A stretch of DNA of 64,000 bases from Lasiodiplodia sp. COLG20. Lineage: Eukaryota; Ascomycota; Dothideomycetes; Botryosphaeriales; Botryosphaeriaceae. This document shows positions 44,008-53,605 of the stretch, in pieces. The notes below the pieces were generated by a model, which ran no database searches, was not told the origin of the DNA, and saw only the letters and a program-made list of their open reading frames with translations. The translations under genes and the position numbers were made by a program. The stretch's first letter is position 1; each line of letters starts with the position of its first letter. The stretch spans positions 62,001-126,000 of the forward strand of contig VNWV01000015.1 in assembly GCA_009801085.1 (NCBI GenBank). Reading direction: 5' to 3'.

Positions 44008-46345
44008 TTACATTGGAGGTGTGTACCACTCTGTAAAATCCATATGCGCTTCCGGAAAGCAGTCCAGCATCGAGAATGTTGCGGTATTCATACCAAATGG
44101 TTCCGTAGTCGAATTGGAACTGTCAGCCCCAGTGACTCCGAAGTATGGGAAAGCCGGAATAAAGTTGTGCCCTGTAGGAGAACTCATCATGCCCTGCGAG
44201 TCATCGAGTGGTACAGTCCGAGTCGGGGGTGGTCTGAGGCCTTTATTGATGATTCCCAGACTTCGCTCCAGTAAAGGACATTTTACGGAGCCTACCTGGA
44301 GCGCCCTGGTGAATGTCTGTACCTTTGTCGCCGCTTCGGCGTTGCCATTTCTGGCATCACGTAGCAAAGCCGACGCGCCGGTGTACACGCAATAAGCCAT
44401 CAGGTAGGTAATGTTTTCAAACCCGAAAGTTCCCTCAATCAGAAGAAGTAGCTTCTCCATGTTCTTGGCAGCGCTAACGCATGCTTCGTAATGCGTAGGG
44501 ACAGAGCAGAACGGCCTGTGCGTGAGAATCACACTGGCATAGTACAAGAGGCTACCGAGCGGTTAAATGAGACAATTCATAGCCATGACGAGTTTACTCA
44601 CTTTTGTGATATTATGTGTGGTGGTGGACATGTTTCCGGCAGCTCGCTTGCATCATACCTCAGGTGAGCTGGTGACTGATCCCGCCATGCAGCAAGTTTT
44701 GCTTTAATCCGATCGAGGGAAGCGTTGAACTTCGATACAGCACGCCGTGAATACAGGCTGATGATGATGTCATCGATGATAACAGCCAGCTTGCAAGAGT
44801 TTGCAAAACACGAGACGTAGTGACCCTTCCGCGGTGGATATTCGCCAGGTGCCAGCTTGGTCATCGCCAGGGAGTCCACGCAGAAGGGAGACCAGAGCTC
44901 CGACTCGGAGCTGTCATCCACTGTACTGAATTTAGTGGGCAGAACATCTTGCTCGACAATGGGCAAACTCACAGAATTCGAAGCTGGCGTTGTCCGGAAC
45001 ATCCGTCAAAGCCGGCATCCTTCCGGTATACAAACTGATAGCTCTGTAGATACTTGTCAGCTATCAAGGTATATGACTAAACACGATATTGTTCGGGACA
45101 TCTTACTTATCCCAGAAATAGCAGCTCCAGAAAAGTCTCCGTCGGACTTCCATGTCCACCACGCTCAATCCCTCGAGGCTCAGATCAGCTGGAGTGCTGT
45201 GGTGCAGCCCCAGGTCACAGGCCATCCTGAATGCCATTCCGCTATATAACCATGCTTGGGATATTGATCCATATGCCAAGTCCCGAGCACTCAATTGAAG
45301 AAGCGCCTGGACGGTGGGAACGGAAGCCGGCTGGTGGATAATATTGCCGAGTAGAATTCGCGCTTTCGAAATTAACCTCTCAGCTAATTGAATGTCACAG
45401 AACCTTGCGGCGTGACCACACAGCACAAGCAGGAGAAATTCAGAGTAGTTCGGGCCGCCCGTCGACATGTCAACTACCCTGATTAGTGCCAACACATGCA
45501 CGATTCTTGCAAAAAACTTACAGATGAAAGCTGGCCGGTAGACCCACATAAACATCGGGGAGATCCATGTCCAGTGGAGGCTTAGAAGTTTGGTGATGAC
45601 TTCACGGGGAATGTCGGTTTGGATAGCAGCGCGTCCCAACGCAAACGCCTCCCAGACCCTTGCTTCATCCGCCTTAGCAGCCAGCAATGTCCGAGCTTGA
45701 GCTTTAAGCGTTGCATCTTCCTGATTCGATGCTCGAGAAAGGGGGGTGTCCAAGGCCGGTGGATCGTGGACGGCCGACGTGGGCCCGTAGAAACATATCT
45801 TGCCGTCCTGGTCGACACTCAGGTCTGGTGGTACCTCTTTTGGTGAAGAAACTTCTGACCCATTTTCTTCGGGCGAAGCATTGACTGCAGGTTGATCGAG
45901 AAGCTGGTCAATCTCGATGGGCTGGGTATCGGTTTCGACGGGTGGCTGAGGTCCGCGGCTTTGGGAGCGCCGCATAGCTTCTCCAGCACCAGCAGCCTGA
46001 AGTTCAGCAATGGTCTGCTCCGCCTCTTGAAGCCGCTTTGCCATGGCCAGAACCTGCGACATTGGAGGCAGCTTCTCGTAACGGCATTTTTCGCGATACG
46101 TCTCGCACGTCTTGCAGGTCGGTTGGCTCCCTTCACACCGTATCTGGATCTCTGATCAGCTTGCCATGCTTTACTGGGGTTTGATCGCACCAGTTCGGAC
46201 GCACTTTCTTCGCACGGCAGTTCGCGCATGTGAGTCCGCGATGCTTTCGGCTCCCTGACCGCCGTGCGTTGTGAGATGCCGAAGCGGCGGATCTTGAGCT
46301 AGTCCCGCTGCGCCCAGTTGTAGCCGGCTCGCTTCCACTTTCCAT
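44008..46345 (-). CDS. Zn2Cys6 transcription factor (Fungal_trans), likely cluster regulator
   Basis: Six exons (46345-46205, 46143-45522, 45473-45107, 45043-44973, 44920-44602, 44551-44008) with introns of 61, 48, 63, 52 and 50 nt give 687 residues. The zinc cluster spans Cys40, 43, 50, 57, 60 and 67 (TCANCRAKKIRC, TCKTCETYREKC) and is split by intron 1. A short coiled coil (AKRLQEAEQTIAELQ) follows, as expected for a dimer. The Fungal_trans region has WTWISPMFMWVYRPAF, STGGPNYSEFLL, YGSISQAWLYSGMAFRMACDLGLHH, RRRLFWSCYFWDK and ISLYTGRMPALTD. The middle linker is acidic. Its site next to the SDR, permease and hydrolase fits a pathway-specific activator (inference). Intron 2 is 48 nt and open in frame. 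Confidence 0.88.
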
Positions 46346-47150
46346 CTTTACTCTCAAGAGAAGTCTTAGTCTGTATAGACAATCACTACAGTAGACAAAG
46401 TTGGAGCAATGAGTCCTCGTTCAACTTGAGTAGGAATCTATTGCATCCGAGAATCGTTGCCGCGGTGGATCAGGTTCGGCGCTGATGCAACCAACCACTT
46501 CCTGCCAATCCCCACTTCTGCTCAGACCCCTTGTGTTTTGAAAACAGGCATAAGCGACTGCACGGCGCTTAAGGAGAAAAGTGCTCAGAAAAGATGCCAA
46601 GATGCATGACGAGGAGAGGTTAGAGCAAGTGACGCCGCAGCAAACCCCGCGTTTCAGTCGGCGATTGTGGAGTTGATTGTCAACAGGGATGGGTTTCCCC
46701 GCACAACAACCCCCGGCCTACACCTCGGCAATTAGCCGACATCGAAACAAAGAGGTGGCTGAGACTCGGCGGTTCGCCGAAAAGCCGATGCTGATCACTA
46801 TGGAAGAGACCGAATCAAGGCCCGCTGTCCACCAGGTTCATGAATCTATTGGTGAGAGTTGAGAGCTACCCAATCTTCACAGTCAGCAATTCCGAAACCG
46901 CACCGCCGACTCCCGCAACCGAACGACTACCCGATATGTTCAGAGCGGCGACGCCGACGTCAATCATACTATGAAACACACGATCACGAAAAAAATACAT
47001 AGCAACCATGATTTCGTAAAAGATTCGAAGCGAAACTCTAGTAACAATTAATTAAACTTCTTTTCTGATCCATCACCCCCTTCTCCGTGACCCAACAAGG
47101 TCCAGATGTCTTGGATCTCGATGTCAGGAGCCTCCAAATGATGCTTACAA
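46346..47150. other. Intergenic region, no gene recognised
   Basis: About 800 bp. It holds the promoter of the Zn2Cys6 regulator at its left and the 3' flank of the DUF2235 gene at its right. No repeat is seen. Confidence 0.6.
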
Positions 47151-49637
47151 TCACGTATACTGCACAGCTCCGCCATTGAACAAATGGTCATGTTCCCCAT
47201 GCTTCCCGTTGTGCTTTGCGTGCTTCTTGTTCTTCTTACCCAGGTGAGATTGATCGTGACCATTGAACCCATTGTGGCCTTGATCATGGCCGTCATGCAA
47301 GCCGTTAAACCCATCGTGGACGTCATGACGCAAGCCTTCAGCATCATCAAGAACCTTGTCAACGGCATCGTGCGCCATGCCCACAGCATCGTTGAACCCG
47401 TCGCGAACATCGTGGGAAAGACTGTCCAGGTCGTCGTGGACCTTGTAGAGATTGTCGCGAACTTCATTTTCGATCTTGTCGGCCGCCTCGTCGACGCGGA
47501 GGGTGTCGCTGAGGGTGTTGTGAATGCTGCGGTTGAATTCATGAATTGGATGAGGGATCGTCGTCTGCTTGTGATGGTGGAGCGACCTGTACTTGCTGTA
47601 TTTCGTGGGTTCGTCGTGTCGGTGGTCCCACTCGGTGCGCGTCCAGAACTGCGTGCGGTAGTCGGGAGACTCCTCGGCGCGCTTGATCGAGTCGCGGTTG
47701 CGCTTGTCCAGCTTCTTCCAGAAGTTATCCGGCAGCATCTCCTTCTCGAAGTTGATGTTGTATGCTGAGGATTCGCGGATGACCCATTCCTGGAGGTGGA
47801 TTTCTTGCTGACCGTCCTGCAGGAACACCGAGGGAGGGACCTTTCCTCGCACCCAGCTCGCGCCGTCGGGCTTCTGGGGCGCTGTTGATTTGTCCTGCCA
47901 ACGCCAAAGTGGATCATCCAGGAAGAAGAAAGTGAAGGGGAACATTGTCGCGAGATGTCCGAGGTGGGCAAGCGCAGTCGCTGTCACGTGCACGAGGTCT
48001 CCAGCCAAGCTCCAAAGCTCCGAAACGTAGCCCCAGAGATTAGGGAAGGCGGCGCGAACCGGTGCTGCCATCCAGTAGAGTCCGACAGTCATGAGGCGGA
48101 ACAATTTGCTCAGAACAGCGAGGGCGATGGAGACGTTGAAGTGAAATTGCGGCAGCCAGGCGCTGTAGACCCAAACATGACGCTCCCGGAGCGGCCGGCC
48201 TTTATAGTGGAGACGCTTGACGTTGTTCGTGCGGTAGTACACAGAGGGGTGCATAGTTTCATTGGTTTGGCAGCCACGATATTCGCCGTAGTACTGACCT
48301 GGCGTCCTTGTGTGGGACCATCCGGCAAGGTGGTTGTAGAAGACTATCCAGCCGAGCTTTGCGTTGTCAATCTCTTTGCAGGCAGCCCAGTTGCCTCGAG
48401 TTTTGCCGTGCTGGAGAAGAACGTCTTCAACAGCCCGTCTATCGAATCTGAGAAGGCCGTTGACTTGGTCGCACATCCAGGCGAGAGTAACCTCGTGCAT
48501 TTCCGACGTGTCCGGCATAAGCCAATTCATGAGCTTCGGGAACCATTGAGTAGCCCAGGTTTGAAGCTTAGCACCTCCGCCGCCGATGGAATCATGGAAT
48601 CCAGGGAACCAGCATTGTTTGAGGTTTGGGCAGTTGGGGTCGCCAAGGAGTCTCTTGGGCAGATACCACAATGTTGGTGGGAATGCACCTCGGTGCTCGT
48701 CAAGCGCAAGAGCTTGGAAAGCATTTTCAACGTCTACAGGTCATTTTAAGTCAGCAAGGAGAGGCCATTGATGGATTTGGCGGACTTACTGGTGTTAAGG
48801 CCGGTGTTGTGGAACTGGAAAGGTTTGGTGAAAAAAGGAAACGTCCTGGAAAACCAGCTCTCCGGGAGTCCAAGTGCGCCCACCTGCGCTGTGTCAGCTA
48901 AAGAAAAGTTTAAGATATAAGGGTCCATACGGTATCCCAGACTCCAATTGCCTTGACCTTCACATTGTCGTACATTTTGCTCGAGACTCGGAGTCCATGC
49001 CAGAAATCCCTGTCGGAAGCAGGCAAGTTTCCGACAAAGTAGTCCATCCAGTCAATGAAGGGCTTTCCTTTGTCTGTCTTCTTTGCTGCCATTTTGCTTA
49101 GCTTTTTGTAGATCTCGAAAGCCCTGGGGAATTCGTGCAGCTGCTGGGGTCGGAGGAGCCCCATCTCGGTCACCAGTCCACAGAGCACACGAGCAGTGTA
49201 GGCCCCGCGAGAAAAGCCAAACAAAAAAATCTCGTCGTTGGTGAAGCCTTCGTGTCTGTTCTTGGCGTGGAAATTCGTCGACAGATAGTGATATGCTGTC
49301 GAAACATTCTCTGAAAGTCCCGCGCCGACACTGCCTGTGGTCTTATTAGTAATAAGTATCTCTGAACAGGCTTATTGATCTGACCTTCATATCCAACGGC
49401 CAATGGCCCGGCAGTTCCAGTTCCTACCCCAGACTGATAATAGACCACTTGGGGAATCATCCTATCATCTTCCGGGTCACGATCTTCCCGGTCAATCATA
49501 CGGCTCAGCTTGGCAATGTTGGAAGGAGTGATGCCGTAAGTCTTGTCTGAAGCTTGCCATGTGCCATCGCAGCACACGATTAGGCGCTTTCGCGGCCTAG
49601 AGGCCTCATGGGAGGAATGATGCAGTGAACCAGGCAT
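47151..49637 (-). CDS. DUF2235 (Tle1-like) alpha/beta hydrolase with His/Asp/Gly-rich tail
   Basis: Four exons (49637-49385, 49334-48931, 48883-48790, 48733-47151) with introns of 50, 47 and 56 nt give 777 residues. The DUF2235 domain opens with RKRLIVCCDGTWQASDK and NIAKLSRMI. The nucleophile elbow GFSRGAYTARV has Ser126. VWDTVGALGLP lies across intron 2, and EHRGAFPPTLW with CWFPGFHDSIGG follows. A few hydrophobic stretches at about 400-490 (VSIALAVLSKLFRLMTVGLYW, ATMFPFTFFFL) could touch a membrane. The last 140 residues are unusual: degenerate repeats of HDxxDGFN/HDAVDK type, then a His/Lys/Gly-rich end. Bacterial relatives are type VI phospholipase effectors, and the fungal ones are common but uncharacterised. 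A lipase role is inferred. Confidence 0.88.
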
Positions 49638-51543
49638 CTCGAGAAATGCAATGTGATGTCTGGCAATGCCTGTTGAAATTTGTGTGGGCACGAAGCTCAC
49701 GCTCGTGAGAGAGAAGCACTTGTTTATATGTTGTATACTACTGTCAGCATGTGAAAAGGCTCGATTCTCCTTATCCGAGCTTACGCAGCTACGAGTTCCA
49801 TCACGGAATTCTGAGAATACTTTCCATGTGAGAGATAACCATTCTCTGGGTTCAACCAAGTGACTAGAGAAATTATTTTGCTCCCCAGGGTCGTAGGTTA
49901 CGCTTGTGAAAGTCAGCTCGAGGGAATTGGGCTAGCGGAAGAAAATATTCATGTGAGTTGATCGAAATGATGATACCATGCTAGTAGCTGATCTCAATGG
50001 TTACCGAAAGCGGAAATCTTCATCATCACATGGGAAGCGAATGCGGAAACATCTTTAGGCCCAACCACCCTTATCTTTTGCTTGCTCTCTTACGAAGTAT
50101 CTATAAGTTCTCATGAATGATTATTATCAACGGTGATATGCAGGCGTGAATTATGCAGTGCAAATGTGGTTGGAAATCCATATCTACAGCGCTGTAACCC
50201 ATGCTCTACTATCTTTTGTCATAACACACGCCATTGTGTTGGTCCCTTCAGTACCCCACATACTGAATCAGCCACCACTTTGGACCCTTGCGATGTCGAT
50301 CCCCTCTCTACCTACCCCGCTAACTTGTTCCGCTAGTTGTCCGTATTCTGGGAAGCTCCGTAAAGGGTCATATGAGAACTTCTGGCTGGGGCCGAAATTA
50401 CAGACAGCTGTTCTCACGGGGTATGGTTGAAAAGGGAGACGTGCTACCCGCCCCACCGACCGAGCTGGCTGCACTCTCTTCAGCCAATCCACAAGTCGTG
50501 AAAGTCCCAACCGCCTCTGGCAGCTATCATTGGTATCAGGCAAAGATTCATCTGGCTTCTTTCAAACGGTGAGATAAAACATATCGCAAACCTTCTGAAC
50601 CGCCCTGACCTTTGTGGTCCGTGAGTCCACTGGAGGGATCATCAATAATTCTTGACAAGGAATAATGCTACTATTTGATTAGAGCCTCAGGATGTAGGCA
50701 ATAGCTCAGAGAGGCGCCAAAAATTATTGAAGATGGAGCAAACGAGTCTTGCTCTAGGTTGTACTATGGAATAGTAATGGTTTAAGGTGGCCCGGCGGGG
50801 TGCCCCACAAAATCCTCAGCGTCGTAGCCGAGCTATATTTCGAATGTGACATGCTACGGGATCTCGAGCCTTTTTCCCGACGACACAGCTCGGAGATAGC
50901 CACACGTCGGCAACTGTTTGTGTCTTGATGGCCGGCGGGGGTGCAGTTTCCCCATAGTTTCCCCATGAGGGCAAGCTCAGCATGCATTTGGCCCGCCTCA
51001 CCTCGCGCACCCGCTGACGTGCTCGCCAAGCGCCAGCACGCCATATCAAAACCTCTCCATATCAGTCGCATCGCGAGCCCACAATTACTCTCCAACCCAG
51101 ACAAGCGTTGCGGACGTACTGAAAGTTGCAGCGCGCAAGCCGCGCGGCGAGGCCGAAGACTGCCTGTGTTCCCGTTCATTTGGCGCAACCCCTGTTTCCC
51201 CGCATTCGCGATGCAAATGCCGATTGGACTGTCGGCTGATGCGTACGCTTCTCATTGCTGAACGGGGTATCATCGGCTTCAACCCTGGCTGAGGGGCTGT
51301 TGCATGCGCGGAACGAAAGTCGATGTTGTCGTGGAGCTGGCGCCTGGGTGAGGGTCTGGGTGTGGATGATTTCCGCGCGGTATAAAGGGAATGCACGCAG
51401 CGGCGGTCTCTCCGTCGCGATATCCTTGCTTTAAAGTTTGATCCGCGAGTTTCACTGCAAAAGGTTTCCTCGTCTTCTGCTTGGCTTGCCAGCATCGTTT
51501 CACTGCCAGTTCACTTGTCAGTCTTTTCGTGTCTCTGGCTGCA
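49638..51543. other. Intergenic region, 1.9 kb, divergent promoters
   Basis: No gene seen. Near 50945-50968 the motif AGTTTCCCCAT occurs twice in tandem, and CCCCGC occurs at 51197-51202 (matches the SYGGGG consensus of the carbon repressor CreA on the other strand). These could matter for the sugar transporter downstream. Confidence 0.5.
51381..51386 (+). promoter_or_regulatory. TATA box of the sugar transporter gene
   Basis: TATAAA at 51381, 163 bp before the ATG at 51544, followed by a pyrimidine-rich leader. Confidence 0.45.
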
Positions 51544-53310
51544 ATGCCTTCGGCTGAGAAGACAGCCGAAGTCGGCTGCGCTGAGTTCTCCGACGTCGAT
51601 GGGAAACGGCTTTCATCCGAGGCTGCCCAAGCAACTCAGGCCGAGCATGAACTCACCTTCACCCAGGCTGTCAAGCTTTACAAGAAAGCCGTCATCTGGT
51701 CCGTGATTGTGTCTCTTGCCTGCATGTAAGTTGCTCACGTGCTCTTTTGTTTCTTCTTGGCTGTAATTTACTGACCGCCTTCCAGCATGGATAGCTATGA
51801 CATGCAGATCGTCTCTGCCTTCTATGCCTACCCCTCGTTCCAGAAGAAGTATGGCGAGCTTCTCGACGACGGCTCTTACTCTATACCTGCATCCTGGCAG
51901 CTCGGGCTGAGTCTCACCTCCAACTTTGGCATGATCATCGGCGTGTTCGTCAACGGATGGTTGGTGGAGCACATGGGTCCTCGAAGGCTGATGCTCTGCT
52001 CCTTCACTGCTCTTACCGGTTTCATCTTCATCACCTTTTTCGCACCCAACATCCAGGTCCTTCTGGTCGGCGAGCTTCTATGCGGTCTCCCGTGGGGTGT
52101 GTTTGCCGCCGTGGCTCCTTCTTATGCGGTTGAGGTCTGTCCTCTTGTTCTACGCGGCTACCTTTCGACCTTCTGCAACCTTACCTGGCCCGCCGGACGC
52201 ATCCTCGCCACGGGTGTCCTGCAAGGTCTCATCCACAACCCCACCGAATGGTCTTATCGGATCCCATTTGCCCTCCAGTGGATGTGGCCTGTGCCTCTCA
52301 GCCTGGCCATCTGCTTTGCACCCGAGTCACCTTGGTGGCAGGTTCGCAAGGGTCGCATTGCTGACGCCGAAGCAACCATGAAGCGGCTGTGCAGCGGTGA
52401 TCCTGCTGATGTGGATCGGAGAAGCAAGCAGACCGTGGCCATGATCACTCACACGATTCAGATGGAGAGGGATCTCAACGTTGGTACCAACTACATTGAC
52501 TGCTTCCGTGGTATCAACCTTCGGCGAACCGAGATTGCCTCTGTGTCTTGGGGAGGCCAAGTGCTTACTGGTTTCGGTGAGTTTTTCTACCCGTTGATGA
52601 GGCCGCGTGCTGATTGTCTTTAGCTATCCAGAACTACCTGACGGTTCGCTCCTCCACAAACAGTAATCAACAGTCCAAGAGCTGACTTTTTGCAGTATTT
52701 CTTCAAGCAGGCCGGTCTATCCACTGACGACTCCTTCAAGCTCAGCCTGGGGACCTTCAGCATCGCCTTCCTTGGAACCGTATTTTCGTGGTTCTTCCAA
52801 GGCCGATTCGGACGGCGCTCAATCTTCATCTCGGGGCTCTGCATCATGGCGCCGATCATGTGGCTGATCGCGCTGATTGACTTTGCACCCGCAACATCGG
52901 CCCGACGCTGGGCCCAGTGCTGCATCATGCTCCTCTGGTTCGCGGTTTACGGTCTCACCATCGGGCCCGTCCCTTATGCCATTGCAACCGAAGTTCCTGC
53001 TTCTCGGCTCCGCATGAAGACGATTGCGGTTGGTAGGAACGCGTACTACATCTTTTCCATTGTCAACATTGTTGTGGCTCCCTATCTACTCAATCCATCG
53101 GAAGCCAACCTGCACGGCAAAGCAGCTTTCCCGGCGGCTGGCTTCTCGACGCTTCTCTTGCTGTGGGCTTGGTTCAGGTTGCCGGAGACCAAGAACCGGA
53201 CGTTCGAGGAACTGGATGTCCTGTTCGAGAGGGAGATACCTGCCAGGAAATTCGCTGCTACCGTTCTTGAAACGCCACATTCTCCGGATCCGCAAGTAGT
53301 CAAGTCTTAG
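51544..53310 (+). CDS. MFS sugar transporter (hexose/alpha-glucoside type)
   Basis: Four exons (51544-51725, 51786-52576, 52624-52643, 52696-53310) give 535 residues. Features are DSYDMQIVSAFYAYPSF in TM1, GLSLTSNFGMIIGVFVNGWL, GPRR after TM2, EVCPLVLRGYLSTFCNLTW, PESPWWQVRKGR before the central loop, FFKQAGL in TM7, GRFGRRS, and PETKNRTFEELDVLFERE at the end. These match the sugar-porter family, nearest in style to fungal maltose/alpha-glucoside permeases (PESPWW). It sits in the plasma membrane and imports sugar with protons. Exon 3 is just 20 nt, and its donor (ACG/GTTCGC) is weak but required to keep frame. A TATA box and possible CreA-type sites lie upstream. The gene converges on the HET gene. 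Confidence 0.9.
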
Positions 53311-53605
53311 ACGAGGGAAATAACGCTTGTTCTCGTAGTGAAATCTTATGTCGATTAATCAATTTGAATAAGGAACCTCGCCGCTATTCTTTACGGCCCA
53401 CCTGCAGAAGCATGTTATAAACCAAACGGTAAAAGGCTTAAGAAGTCACTGTCAAGTTCTGTATTGATTCTCTGCAAAAGATTAGCGCATTTGAAGGACG
53501 ACAGAATCCTAAGTAGATTGTGAACTACATCTTGACCTAAGAAATAACAAGTTATTCCTCTGTAACCCCTCCGTAAAACATGCAGTTCGAACGCCAGAAC
53601 CCGTA

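Noticed and set aside
45582..46229. Two frames on the - strand (45582-45818 and 45819-46229) inside the Zn2Cys6 gene
   Set aside because: They overlap exon 2 in another frame. The spliced frame carries the zinc cluster and Fungal_trans motifs.
47184..47768. Hydrophobic Val-rich frame on the + strand within the DUF2235 gene
   Set aside because: It mirrors the repetitive His/Asp-rich tail of the gene on the other strand. The hydrophobicity is the antisense reading of GAC/CAC codons.
47048..47971. Ser/Thr/Arg-rich frame on the - strand within the DUF2235 gene
   Set aside because: Overlaps the real exon in another frame and has a biased, meaningless composition.
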